From contig OY987225.1 in assembly GCA_963920705.1 (NCBI GenBank), positions 8,676,865-8,740,864 on the forward strand: a stretch of DNA of 64,000 nucleotides. Reading direction: 5' to 3'. Source of the DNA: Odiellus spinosus (Eukaryota; Arthropoda; Arachnida; Opiliones; Phalangiidae). Below are positions 43,012 through 53,247 of the stretch, piece by piece. The notes below the pieces were generated by a model. It was not told the DNA's origin and did no database searches. It saw only the letters and a list, made by a program, of their open reading frames with translations. Every line of letters starts with the position of its first letter. Positions within the stretch are counted from its first letter, which is position 1. Position numbers and translations under genes: made by a program.

Positions 43012-44928
43012 TCACAGTGATTCTTCAGAAGTTGATAATCGATGAAGCGGCATTACTAATAATCCCAATGGGGCTCGAGATAAAGCGTCTGCTACGACAT
43101 TTTCAACTCCTTTCTTGTGCATTATTTTAAAATCGAATGTCTGCAGGTACATAGCCCATTTTACCAATCTTGAATGTGGTTCCTTTAATGTGAATAGCCA
43201 TTGTAAAGCTTTGTGGTCCGTAATGACGGTGAACGGAAGCGTTTCCAAGTATGGTCTAAAATATCCCACGGCCCAATAGATTGCTAGGCATTCTCGTTCG
43301 GTGTTACTATAATTGGTTTCGGCTTTGGATAATCTTCGGCTAGCGTATGCTATTGGTACTTCTACATTTTCTTGTACTTGGGAAAGCATTGCTCCCAATC
43401 CGGTTCCGGACGCGTCGGTTGTTAGAATACATGGTATATCCGCTTTATACGGAGCTAAAGCTGGTGCTGTTGCAATGGCGTCCTTTATTTGTTGGAAGGC
43501 TTGTTCTTGATCTTCTTCCCAACGAAATGGAACATTTTTCTTCTTGAGATGATTGATGGGTGCTACTATTTCGGAGAAGTTTGGGATAAACCGGTGATGC
43601 CAACCGGCCATACCGAGAAAACGTTGGATGTGTCTTATTGTTTTTGGTCTTGGGAATTCTTGGATGGCCTTTATTTTCGAAGGGTCGATGAATATCCCTT
43701 TTTCATTGATGATATGTCCTAGGACAATGGTCTCGGACTTGGCAAAGCGGCATTTCTTCAACTGTAAAGTTAATCCCGCATTCTTGAGACGATTCATTAC
43801 GTATTCCAGAGCGTTTAAGTGCTCTTCCCATGTTTCGGACGCTATGAGGATATCATCAAGATAGACGACGATGGAAAATGGTTCGCCATCTCTGAAGATT
43901 TCATCCATAACCCGCTGGAACGTACTCGGAGCGTTGCATAAACCAAAGGCTAGTACGTTGAACTCGTATTTACCAGCGTGGGTAATGAAGGCGGTCTTCG
44001 GTTTGGCATCAGGAGCCAATTCAACTTGCCAATATCCACTTTTTAGATCCAGTGCGGTGACGTATTTTGGCTTGCCCATCTTGTTTAGGGTTTCTTCTAT
44101 TCGAGGAATCGGGTAAGGATCTTTTGTGGTAACTGCGTTGACCTCTCGGAGATCCACGCAAAATCGAGTTTTAGTTTTTCCGGTTCCGGATCCATCGTAT
44201 TGTTCGATAATAACGACAGGAGAAGCCCATGGCGAGGTAGAAGGTCGTATGATGCCGTCCTTTAACATTTCTTGAATATTATCTTCGATAATCCGTTTTT
44301 TGGCATCGCTGACTCGATATGCTCTTTTGTTAACCGGTTTCGCATCTCCTGTATGGATTTCGTGTACGACGAGACTTGTATGGCCTAATTTGTCGCTAAA
44401 GAGGTCCGGAAAGTTTAGCAAAAGATCCTTTAATTCTTTCTTCTTTTGATCTGGCAATCCTGTTGCTTCGACAGCTTCGGTTACGTTCTTTACCATGGTT
44501 GGGGACGGGGGTCCTTTATCTTTAGACCATCCAATGAACTTGAGAGTTTCTCCTTGAATCGAGCAAGTTAAATTCTCGAAATCGATTTTCATTCCCCAAT
44601 CCTCTAAGAAGTCTTGACCAAGAATGGCATCGCATAAGAGAGACGGAACGATGTGAAATTCATGGGTGAACATCCGGTTCTTCTGATTTTCGAAGATGAT
44701 TTCGAAATCCAAGAGAATGGATCCTTTTGTGAAGGTGTATCTTCCATCACCCATAACTATACATTCAGATATCTTCTCGAAGGGGACATACGCTTCGCCT
44801 CTAAATTGTCGTATCTTCATCCATTGGTCAGCGCTAATCATGGAGACTTCTGCTCCATTGTCTATTCTTGTGTTTAATTTTCCGTGTTCGAATATTGTCG
44901 TGATCGTATGAGGTTTCCTTCTCTGCAA
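43012..44928 (-). CDS. pol: gypsy-A pol, first part: protease, reverse transcriptase, RNase H
   Basis: 638 residues as counted from a TTG at 44928; there is no ATG at this point, and the frame stays open upstream, overlapping the end of gag in the -1 frame. This suits expression by -1 frameshifting. Protease active site RIDNGAEVSMIS at about 21-32, with DNGA in place of the usual D[ST]GA. RT about 200-400: RFCVDLREVNAV, LDLKSGYWQVEL, FGLCNAPSTFQRVMD and VVYLDDILIAS (YLDD 356-359). RNase H about 500-625: LTTDASGTGLGAMLSQ, NYSNTERECLAIYWA, TDHKALQWL and ENVVADALSRAP. It ends at TGA 43012-43014, after which the frame continues. Confidence 0.95.
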   Translation of the reverse strand: MQRRKPHTITTIFEHGKLNTRIDNGAEVSMISADQWMKIRQFRGEAYVPFEKISECIVMGDGRYTFTKGSILLDFEIIFENQKNRMFTHEFHIVPSLLCDAILGQDFLEDWGMKIDFENLTCSIQGETLKFIGWSKDKGPPSPTMVKNVTEAVEATGLPDQKKKELKDLLLNFPDLFSDKLGHTSLVVHEIHTGDAKPVNKRAYRVSDAKKRIIEDNIQEMLKDGIIRPSTSPWASPVVIIEQYDGSGTGKTKTRFCVDLREVNAVTTKDPYPIPRIEETLNKMGKPKYVTALDLKSGYWQVELAPDAKPKTAFITHAGKYEFNVLAFGLCNAPSTFQRVMDEIFRDGEPFSIVVYLDDILIASETWEEHLNALEYVMNRLKNAGLTLQLKKCRFAKSETIVLGHIINEKGIFIDPSKIKAIQEFPRPKTIRHIQRFLGMAGWHHRFIPNFSEIVAPINHLKKKNVPFRWEEDQEQAFQQIKDAIATAPALAPYKADIPCILTTDASGTGLGAMLSQVQENVEVPIAYASRRLSKAETNYSNTERECLAIYWAVGYFRPYLETLPFTVITDHKALQWLFTLKEPHSRLVKWAMYLQTFDFKIMHKKGVENVVADALSRAPLGLLVMPLHRLSTSEESL

Positions 44929-45002
44929 GCCCCGTCTTCGTCGTATTGCTGATAGTTGATAGGTTTGGGGCCTTGGAGCAGTACGACTGAGTTCCTGTTG
45001 GG

Positions 45003-47885
45003 CTATTGGTTCGGTGCGGGAGGGCGTTGGCCCTGTTGTTGGCCTCCCGCTCCGATGTTTTCCGGACGAGTCGTTCTTGGTACTCGAACTGTCGGACAGT
45101 CTCTTGAAAGATGACCTCTACCGTTGCAGGTGAAACACGTGAGATTCGGTTGTAGAATTGCCGGTCTGGTAAATTGTTGTCCTTGAGGTCGATTATACGA
45201 AGGAGTAATTACTCTCGGTGTCCTTGATGGAATTCGTTGTTGTCCCTGAACATTTGATCGTGCTGTGGTTCTTCTAACTGGTTGTGACGGAGTTTGTCCT
45301 GTTCCTTGTTCTACTAATGGATACGTCGGAGCAACGGGTTGCGGTTGAACTGTATATCCTGTCTGACATTGAGGGATTTGTTCAAAAGGACCGGGAGTCG
45401 TTGGTCGTATTTGCGGAAACGTATTTGCTGATATAGTAGTAGGTTGTAGTTGTTGTAGATAATTCAGCCATGATGCTCCAGGTGTAGGTAACTGAGGATT
45501 TCCAGTAGGAATATATATTTGCGCTGGTAATCCTGTGAGCGAAGGACTTGATTGAAGAATTCCTGCGGTAGGATACTGCGCTTGAGGAGTTTCCTTCGGT
45601 AAATACATCGTTGGAGTCGAACTTGGGGTCGTTGGAGTATTTATATGTTGCGTCGCCGGAGAAGGTTGAATCGTTGCCGTTGAGTATTGCGGAATTGTTG
45701 AAAACTGTTGAAATTGAAACGGTTGGGCTGGTAATTGAGGAACCTGAGTAGTCGGTTGAAGCGTTGTTGTATATTGTTGAGAGGTCGCCATAAGTTGTTG
45801 ATATGGAGATGGTTGAAATGGTGGTTGAGGGATCTGAGTAGTCAATTGACCTTGAGATGTTAATTGAGGAAGGTATGTTCCGTACTGTTGAATAGTTGTC
45901 CCATACATAGTAGTTCTCGTTAGTCCAAGACTCTCTTCCAACTTGAGGCAGTGATCATGAAGATCTCCGACGGTAGCGGCACTCATGAAAGTTAGAATTC
46001 CTCTAAATTCAGGACGAATGTTTCTCCTGATCATATCTTGTAATTCCTTATCCGGGATAGGAGGTGTCAAACTTTGATTTACTCTTGCATAGTGGCTGAA
46101 AAATTCCTCTATGGTTTCATTTGGCCGATGAAACCGAAGATTTAGTTCGGCCTTGGCTAAAGCTTCCTTCTGTTCGGCTCGATAATGTCGCTTCATCCTC
46201 CCTTCGAATTCATTCCATCCCATCGGCTGGGGTAAACCTCTGTACCAGGTCTGAGCTTGTGCCTTTAACACCATTGGCAAGAGTCCCATCTTTTGGTTTT
46301 CCGTTAGCTCATTGAATTTAGCATATTCATCCAGATCCCGCAAGAATTCAGAGACCTTCTCTTGGTGCGTCCCATAGAAGACTAAACGGGCAGGAGGTTC
46401 CTTTAAACTGCGGCCTTTATTCTCCTTCAAGACCTTAGTCACGGTCCTTAGCATAGATGTAGATCGAGGAGACAAAGGTGGAGATATTTGTCCTTGACCT
46501 TGACCAGGTGTCCCTTGAATTGGAGATATTCCCTGAATACCTGGGGGTTGAGAAGCCGCAGGGAATTGCGAGGGAGGACCTTGTTGATAGTGTGTCTGGA
46601 TTGGGAACCATCCCGGTTGTGGTTGAGTTGGATAAGTTGGTTGTGGTGGCAACTGTGTTTGTGGAGGATACCATCCTTGATAAGCTTGAGCAGGTGTAGA
46701 TGTTATAGAAGGTCCTTGAACAAACGTACTCGTTGCTTGAGGATTAAATCCTATGGGATGCGTTATTTGCGTTGTCACTGGTTGAAATTGTTGTTGTTGG
46801 ACGCCTGGAATTTGATATTGCTGCTGTTGAGGAACTTGACCTTGAGTTAGTCCAGATATGGCGCCTGTATAAGGTATCTGACCAAGACTTCCTATTGGAT
46901 TCATTGGTTTTGACACTGTTGTCTGTTGTAATACTTGAGGACCTGAAACTCCAGCAACGTTCGGCGTTATCGTTGGAATAAATGATATTCCCGTTGGATG
47001 AACAATAGGCGTTGATATAGTTCCAGTTGCCATTGCTGTTACAGTTGTTGCGGTCAATGTCATTGGTTGTGATTGAAGTTGAGGTATCATGAATCCAGGA
47101 TATTGATATGGAGCTTGGGTTTGTGACTGTTGTCCAAATGTGGTACTAACAGAAGGTATCTGTCCATAACCTCCAGTTTGAGCGATGGACTGTGTACTTG
47201 ACGGTTGTTGAGACGCTTGAAGACCAGTCAGACCCGAAGTACTTGAAGTTAGTGTTGATATAGGTAATATTCCCGATGGTTGAACCAAAGATGTTGTCAT
47301 GGTTCCAGTTGCCATTGTTGTTGTAGTAGTCGTAGTTAACATCGCTTGTAGCGAGCCAGTAAGGTTGGCATGCCCAGAGGCATTAAGTATAGGCATACCT
47401 GAACCCAACTGGGTGTTCCCTAATATACTACCAAACGGTAATCCCATTGCGGGAGGAGATGATGACACTGGAGACCCAGGGCTCCCTGCTATACTTCCCA
47501 CACTTGGTATGGTACCAACTCTGATTAAACGTCTTTGATTCCCAGGTGGGGAATTTATTGTTAATATATTTACTGCAGAACTTAGTGAACTTACTATCCC
47601 AGCCATGGTTAATGGTGGACTTACTGTAGGAGTATGCGGGGATAGAGGTGGGCTTATTACAGGAGTATGTGGTGAAGGAGGAGGGGTACTAGTAGTTGGC
47701 ACAGTTGTAGTAGGTGGTGATGTCGCCATTATAGATTCTCCCTTATTGATTTGTAATAGTGAAGGGCGTAACAAATTCTGTATATTATAAGTAATTAAAG
47801 GGGAAGGTGATTCTACTGATTGTTCTCCAGAATCGTTTGGTTGTAGTTGTTCCCAATTAATACTAATCTCGGACCCTGATGACAA
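45003..47885 (-). CDS. gag: gypsy-A gag with a long Gln/Pro/Thr-rich N-terminus
   Basis: 960 residues from ATG at 47885, about double a typical gypsy Gag. Residues 1-470 are low complexity (Thr, Pro, Gln, Ser; for example PPTTTVPTTSTPPPSPHTP). The retrotransposon gag core is at about 480-640: EFLRDLDEYAKFNELTENQK, AQTWYRGLP, WNEFEGRMKRHYRAEQ and NETIEEFFSHYARVNQ. After another Gln/Thr/Pro stretch comes one CCHC knuckle near 922-935 (CFTCNGRGHLSRDC). The stop at 45003 overlaps the pol frame. The N-terminal region resembles intrinsically disordered, prion-like sequence. Confidence 0.93.
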   Translation of the reverse strand: MSSGSEISINWEQLQPNDSGEQSVESPSPLITYNIQNLLRPSLLQINKGESIMATSPPTTTVPTTSTPPPSPHTPVISPPLSPHTPTVSPPLTMAGIVSSLSSAVNILTINSPPGNQRRLIRVGTIPSVGSIAGSPGSPVSSSPPAMGLPFGSILGNTQLGSGMPILNASGHANLTGSLQAMLTTTTTTTMATGTMTTSLVQPSGILPISTLTSSTSGLTGLQASQQPSSTQSIAQTGGYGQIPSVSTTFGQQSQTQAPYQYPGFMIPQLQSQPMTLTATTVTAMATGTISTPIVHPTGISFIPTITPNVAGVSGPQVLQQTTVSKPMNPIGSLGQIPYTGAISGLTQGQVPQQQQYQIPGVQQQQFQPVTTQITHPIGFNPQATSTFVQGPSITSTPAQAYQGWYPPQTQLPPQPTYPTQPQPGWFPIQTHYQQGPPSQFPAASQPPGIQGISPIQGTPGQGQGQISPPLSPRSTSMLRTVTKVLKENKGRSLKEPPARLVFYGTHQEKVSEFLRDLDEYAKFNELTENQKMGLLPMVLKAQAQTWYRGLPQPMGWNEFEGRMKRHYRAEQKEALAKAELNLRFHRPNETIEEFFSHYARVNQSLTPPIPDKELQDMIRRNIRPEFRGILTFMSAATVGDLHDHCLKLEESLGLTRTTMYGTTIQQYGTYLPQLTSQGQLTTQIPQPPFQPSPYQQLMATSQQYTTTLQPTTQVPQLPAQPFQFQQFSTIPQYSTATIQPSPATQHINTPTTPSSTPTMYLPKETPQAQYPTAGILQSSPSLTGLPAQIYIPTGNPQLPTPGASWLNYLQQLQPTTISANTFPQIRPTTPGPFEQIPQCQTGYTVQPQPVAPTYPLVEQGTGQTPSQPVRRTTARSNVQGQQRIPSRTPRVITPSYNRPQGQQFTRPAILQPNLTCFTCNGRGHLSRDCPTVRVPRTTRPENIGAGGQQQGQRPPAPNQ

Positions 47886-48049
47886 AGAAGGGGTTGTATC
47901 TTGGGGTGTAGTAAAAGCTAAATTTTTATTTGGTGACGTCAGTTTTATGCCACAATAATATTTTCGTTTATTAAATAAAAGTGTTTGAATAACCTGCTAT
48001 TAATAGGAAAATATTTCTCAAAATTGTGTGTTTAATTCATCTAAGTTTT

Positions 48050-48328
48050 GTTAAAAAGGTTTTATAATTATAAATATCAAAATCAAAAGTAATAGATCAG
48101 AATGATAATGTCGTGGAAAATTTCCATTAACTAAAATAAGGAATTTTTGAAAAGAATAGGCGAGATAACGCCTATCACCACCCCCATCAAAAAAGAACGG
48201 GCCGAAAAAGGCGAACGGAAAAAAATTGAAGCCCAGGTCGGGGAGGCCAAGATGGCGGACCGGGAAGGCGAGGAGAAGAAAAGCCGAAAAACGGCGAAGG
48301 GAAAGGGGTATGGTCACGGCACCAATTC
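48050..48328 (-). promoter_or_regulatory. gypsy-A leader and primer binding site (tRNA-His type)
   Basis: On the minus strand tggtgccgtgac starts four bases inside the 5' LTR. It is complementary to the 3' end of tRNA-His (..GUCACGGCACCA), and a tRNA-His primer is known for some LTR elements. The rest of the leader to the gag ATG shows no feature apart from small chance ORFs. Confidence 0.7.
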
Positions 48329-48960
48329 TGTAACCGGTTCCTATTCTCAGGATTCCATTTGTCAAGGAATTTAGGAATGGATACAGCGAATTTTCCCATT
48401 AATGGTTCAAACCCCTTTCTCTTTAAAATAATAAATATCTATCGTAAAGCTAATGAGTTAGAGATACCTGATTCTCTTCGTCCGATGATGGTGAATTCTC
48501 GCCGGCCGGTATCCTGTCTGACCATTTATTCTCCCTCGACATAATTTTAGATTAATTCAAGTTGACCAATATGCTCAGAGGGATTTTATTTTCTTAACAA
48601 CGAACAAAAACAGATTATCTTGACTACTAGTCTTAAAGCTACTAAACAAAAACTTTTTGTTTAACTAAAGTGGGTTTCCTCTTCCAAGGTTGGAGATCAT
48701 CTGATCTTATTTTCAACTTAAGTTTTTCTGGGGCGAGAGAAAGTGACGGTCAGCGCAGGGGGTTAGTTTTTCTAATGTGAGTTCTTTTTATCGGGTAGCG
48801 TGGGGATAGGGGGGCTAGACATAAGAAATTTAAAAATGTTTTTTTTTTTTTTTTTTTATTGTTACGATTCTTTTAATTGGGGTTGTTTAATAGTAGAAAA
48901 ATTGGGAAAGGGGGCTAAATATTCTAATTAAATTTTATTGATATGCGGCTGGCCGTCGCA
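48329..48960 (-). repeat. 5' LTR of gypsy-A (632 bp)
   Basis: Matches 38298-38932 along its length; the only difference I see is a T-run three bases shorter (about 48839-48857). Followed by agtc, the copy of the TSD. Confidence 0.95.
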
Positions 48961-51900
48961 AGTCTTTTCTAGATCGCCGTATAGATAGGCATTCTTGATA
49001 TCCAAATGTTCGTGAACCCAGCCGAAGGTAAGTATAAATATGGCGAAGAACAGTCTTATTAAAGAAAAATTCACGACTGGAGAGAAACTCTGATCATAAT
49101 CTTCTCCTTCCACTTGGTTGAAACCCTGCGCCACTAGTCGTGCTCTGTAACGTACAATTTCGTCGTTGATGTTCTTCTTTACTTGATATACCCAGCGGCA
49201 TCCTACGATTTTCTTATCTTCAGGTTTTGGAACTATTTTAGCGACTCCTCGATGTTTTAACGTTTTAACCTCATCATCCATGGCGCGTTGCCATTCTTCT
49301 TTCTGCGGCGATTGGATAGCCTCATTATAATTATTCGGGATAATAACTTCGGTATGATACGCTTCGAAAACGTTTAGTATGTCTTCTTGAGTTATACTGC
49401 TGATTAACGATGAGGCCAGATTCTTTTTCGAGAAATCGAAGACTTTCGGGTCTATTGCTAAGTTGTTATCTTGAATATGTTTCGCTAGTGATTTGTAAGA
49501 TCTCCATAATTTTCCATCTGGATCCCGATAATATATATCAACTTCTCCAGCTGACGCTCCCTTTTTTCGAATTGGTACTTCACGATGCCAACCTGTAGGT
49601 ATATCTTGAATACCCTTTTTAGCTTCCGTTTGAGTTATATCGTTCTTGGACTCTTCTAGGATGACTGAATGTGGTTGGTCCTCTTGTTCATCATCGTCGC
49701 TTAACTGTAATCGTTCTTCAGCAGGAGATTCATTCGCGTTTCGAATAGATATTTTTCTTTGCGGAGTCTTTGGTATTTCCTTTTTCTTAGGAATTATTTC
49801 GTCATCTTCTTCTTCGTTCTCTCTAGGCCAATTCATTAATACTACTTCGTTTTGTGGAAGTTTATACTGTTCTATGCCAAGTTCATTTTCGTTAAACGTT
49901 ACGTGCTTAGTTTCCTCGACAGTTCTTTCCTTTGGGAACCATATTCGATAGCCTCTTGTGGTACTTGCGTATCCTACTAGTACACCCAACTTCGCTCTAT
50001 TCTGGAATTTGTTTCTACGATGTTGCGGTGGAATATGAGCAAAGGCTAAGCACCCAATTCGTTTCAAATAGTTAGCGCTTGGGGTTCTTTCCATCCAGCA
50101 TTGAAGTGGAACTCTATCCAAAAGCGAATGTCTTGATCGATTCTTTAAATGAGCGGCTGTCAATACGAGTTCTGCCCATAACATCTCCGGCAACTTGGTT
50201 TCTTCCATGATGGTGCGGACAGTATTTAATAAAGTGCGATTTATGCGCTCTGCGACCCCATTCATGGGTGGTGAGTATACATTGGTCCTTTCTAATTTGA
50301 TACCTTCCGTTTGACAGTAATTAATAAACTTGTTGGAGCAATACTCCAAACCGTTATCAGTACGCAGCGCCTTGATTTTCTTTCCTGTTTGTCTCTCTAC
50401 CTGGGCTTTATAAACTTTGAAACAATCAAATGCTTCACTTTTGTGGGCCATAGTTAAGACTCGAATCATCCTGCTCCTATCGTCGATAAACGTGATAAAG
50501 TATTTAGCTCCCCCTAGCGAAGCCACATTGGACGGTCCCCATACGTCGGAATGTATTAGATCCAATATTTCGGTGCTTCTGATTTGATTATTCTTCTTAT
50601 ACGGATGCCTTGTACTTTTAGATAATTTGCACGGGATACATGTTGCTAACGTGTCTCTAAATGGTTCTAGTCCCTGCAACATTTCTTCCTTCGCCATATA
50701 TTTAAGATCTTCTTGATTGATATGCCCCAAACGTGCGTGCCATAATTCTATCCCTTTTAAATTTCTTGTAATATTTGAACTTGACGTTTTATACGATTCC
50801 ATTCCCGTCGTTTTTTCTTCGTCATCTTCCGGTAATTCTTTCATTACTTGAGCATTTACGGTATAAAAATTCTCTCGCGTTAAATGAGCCAGAAAAGCTT
50901 TTTCACCATCCGGAAAATAAACTTGAAAGGTTGAATCATTAAACTTGCCAGTATATTTAGCTTGGTCCATCAAACGTACAGACATCAGATTTCTTCTCAT
51001 GCCTGGAGCATATATCGTATTTCGAAAACATATTTGAATCTTCGGTTCATCTAACATTTGAAGCCAAATATCGCCCTGGCCTTCGACTCTCGATTTACCT
51101 TCACCCACTGTCGCTTCGGTACTTAATGGTGTGAAAGTACAAAACCAGTCTCTCTTATTGCAGAAGTGGTGTGTTGCCGCACTGTCCATAATCCAAGTAT
51201 CGGACGAGGTTTCCGATAACATAGCTGATGCATAGAAAGCTCCTTTTCTTTGGCCTTTGTCGTTATTCTGTGGTTTTCTTTTGCTATAGCAATTGCTGGC
51301 TCGATGTCCCTTGCGTCCACATTTAAAACACGTTATCGGTTCACCTCTCTCTGAATTCCTTTCCTGAACTTGAGGCTTTTTATCTGTATATTTTGGTGTT
51401 CGATTCTCGGATTTCTTTACGTTAACTACGAAGGCGTTCGCTGCCTTTTCGTCAGCTTGTCCCATTTGCTTTTGTCGAACTTCCTCAGATAATAAAAGTT
51501 TCTTAATCTTTTCAGGAGTAAAATCAGCATCCTCTGATTGATACATTTGATAAACGAGAGCATCGTACGATTTCGGTAACGAACCAATTAGTATGTAATA
51601 AACATCGTCTTTAATCACAGGACGTCCGGCATTTTCTAGTTGGCGCTTCACATTATATAATCGTCCAATAAACGCTGCCATTTGTTCACCAGGCTGATAA
51701 GTCAACCCATAAAACTCTTTCTGTAACATCGCTATTCTAGCACGGGATTTCGGTTCGTATGTATTTCGTAAAGTAGCCCAAGCTTCAACTGCTGTTGACG
51801 TTTCTTCAATTACGCTACGTAAATCTTCCCCAATTGAAGCAGCAATCGTTGCGTATGCTCTTGACTTTCTTAATCTAAACTTTTGTTGTAACTCTTCAGA

Positions 51901-52074
51901 CTCTGTTGATGCTGGTGCGGTTTCGGTACCCTCAACGATTTCCCAAAGTCCTTTATCTCGTAATATCATTTCTACATCGAATTTCCATTGCTTATAATTG
52001 TCTGACGTTAACTGGATACATTGTCCATGTAGTTTATATTCACGTTCCGCCATATTAAAAGTCGTTATGTTCAA
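48961..52074 (-). pseudogene. pol: copia-B gag, protease, integrase, MBD and start of RT (first part of polyprotein)
   Basis: About 1037 copia residues in one unbroken frame. The Met at 52074 is seven codons upstream of MAEREYKLHG; the latter matches copia-A's start and is the likelier one (52053). Gag (UBN2-like) about 20-200; CCHC knuckle 249-262 (CFKCGRKGHRASNC); protease D297 in IMDSAATHHF; gag-pre-integrase LWHARLGHINQ with CIPCKLSKS (479-482); integrase D510 (HSDVWGP), D573 (RTDNGLEY) and E609 (NGVAERINR), a DD35E triad; integrase C-terminus GYRIWFP; MBD about 825-883; RT start GCRWVYQVKK and LDIKNAYLYGDLEK. The frame then runs into the gypsy-A LTR. Confidence 0.95.
49426..49602 (-). 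other. MBD-like domain of copia-B
   Basis: Residues about 825-883: IPTGWHREVPIRKKGASAG, then VDIYYRDPDGKLWRSYKS and PKVFDFSK. Same place and pattern as in copia-A, with GW-x-RE, R-K-K-G-x-SAG, D-I-YY, D-P-x-G, RS and FDFS all kept. The reading frame around it is intact, so the domain was part of a functional polyprotein recently. Confidence 0.88.
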
Positions 52075-52150
52075 ACTTCGCTAAGCCTTGTATTCCAGCC
52101 TTGCATTAAGTTTCTATTTCGTTTTCGTTTGGCTTTAAATAAATGCAAAC

Positions 52151-52164
52151 CACGCTCTGCTACC
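52151..52164 (-). promoter_or_regulatory. Primer binding site of copia-B (tRNA-iMet type)
   Basis: On the minus strand ggtagcagagcgtg lies three bases (ttt) inside the 5' LTR end (taaca). Same sequence as in copia-A. Confidence 0.8.
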
Positions 52165-52167
52165 AAA

Positions 52168-52485
52168 TGTTACCGTGAATTTTGCAAGTTAAATAAATAA
52201 ACCGACTTTATAATAAACAACATATTTATTAAGTTAAATTATTCAAGTTAAATTACTACATAACAATTATGAGAGAGAGAGTGCTTGAGAAAGACTGACT
52301 AGTTGAAGAGCTGACAGCTAACTGACTTTAGTGTGTAGAAGTATAGCAGACGACGCCTACCTTTGACCCCATGACCTTAAGAGAGTACCGCCACCTATCA
52401 TATCTATTTTTGTGATGGTGTCAAAGGTCAACCTATTATACTTTTATTTTGTGATAGTGTCAAAGTTCAACCTATTATCCTTTCA
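52168..52485 (-). repeat. 5' LTR of copia-B
   Basis: 318 bp, differing from 36764-37081 at one site I can see (tattatcc for tattatac near the outer end). TSD agttc follows at 52486-52490. Confidence 0.95.
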
Positions 52486-52490
52486 AGTTC

Positions 52491-53041
52491 AACGTTTTAT
52501 TTATTATAAGAATGGTAGGGCATAGACCTCAACAAACATCTATGACGTTCTCTCAATAATCCAGTTAAACTTAGTCATCGTAAAGGATAATTAATATCAG
52601 TTACGTTATCAGCAATAACCGTGACTAGACGCTTCCGCCTTCTTGCCCAAAGACGGTCGAGTTTCACACTATAGGCTTGCTTAGGCGTATATAAACCTGA
52701 ACCGTCCTAGACTTTGATCTACTACTTGTGTTAAGGCAAAGCCAAAGAAACGTCGCACAAACCTGAGCATCCCGGAGAAGAATACTCCGAACTTCGACAT
52801 CAGTTTTTGTTCAAGCCGTTTCTCAGCTTTCTTTAATCGATCTGGGATGTAGACATGACTGCTCAAGTCCTGAAAAAATAATAAAATGTAATTACTAAAA
52901 AGAAAAAACACATTTAAACACAATTATTCGGGTAGATTAAAAAATATAGCAAATTTAAAGCATAGAGAAGTTATTAGGGAAGGCTGGTTAAAACCCAAAC
53001 AAAATAAGAATTGTCTACAACGCATTGATGGGCACGCTTCT
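52491..53041. other. Spacer, no gene seen
   Basis: About 550 bp of mixed composition. An 80-codon minus-strand ORF (52681-52923) shows no recognisable motif and is not supported. Confidence 0.5.
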
Positions 53042-53201
53042 GGTTACTTAAAATAATCCGCTTATGGTAGCATTGATAGGATTGCTTCACGTAGTTTATC
53101 ACAGTGGAAGGCTAGTGAAGCGCTTCGCTAGTCTTCCACTGTGATAAACTACGTGAAGCAATCCTATCAATGCTACCATAAGCGGATTATTTTAAGTAAC
53201 C
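53042..53201. repeat. 160-bp palindrome without a loop
   Basis: Bases 53042-53121 and 53122-53201 are inverted copies, with two mismatches near the centre (ggctagtg against gactagcg). Part of the arm (ggttacttaa..ataatccgcttatg) recurs once at about 54791-54822 as a single arm, followed there and here by gcgaatccc. This suggests a dispersed element that was duplicated head to head. Confidence 0.9.
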
Positions 53202-53247
53202 AGATTGCGAATCCCAGACAGGTATCTCAGACGAGTCTCGTGACGTC

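Larger units (their letters stand above)
38298..48960 (-). mobile_element. Ty3/gypsy retrotransposon gypsy-A (MBD and third ORF), nested in copia-B
   Basis: LTRs at 38298-38932 and 48329-48960 look identical except for T-run length. A 4-bp TSD, agtc, lies at 38294-38297 and 48961-48964. Minus-strand order: LTR, tRNA-His-type primer site, gag, pol (protease, RT, RNase H, integrase, linker, MBD), ORF3, polypurine tract, LTR. At 10.7 kb it is long for the superfamily because of the Gln-rich gag start, the integrase extension and ORF3. One in-frame TGA (43012-43014) is the only lesion seen in pol. It is the youngest insertion in the window. Confidence 0.96.
36764..52485 (-). mobile_element. Ty1/copia retrotransposon copia-B (MBD-containing), split by gypsy-A
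   Basis: Flanked by a 5-bp TSD, agttc, at 36759-36763 and 52486-52490. The two 318-bp LTRs differ at one site that I see. Removing the nested gypsy-A and one TSD leaves about 5.06 kb, the normal copia size. Read on the minus strand: LTR, tRNA-iMet-type primer site, one polyprotein frame, polypurine tract (plus 37082-37096), LTR. The polyprotein shows no break other than the gypsy-A insertion, so copia-B was recently competent. Confidence 0.96.

Noticed and set aside
48147-48544. Small ORFs in the gypsy-A leader and LTR
   Set aside because: Duplicated with the LTR and without motifs; they only lengthen the broken copia frame by chance.
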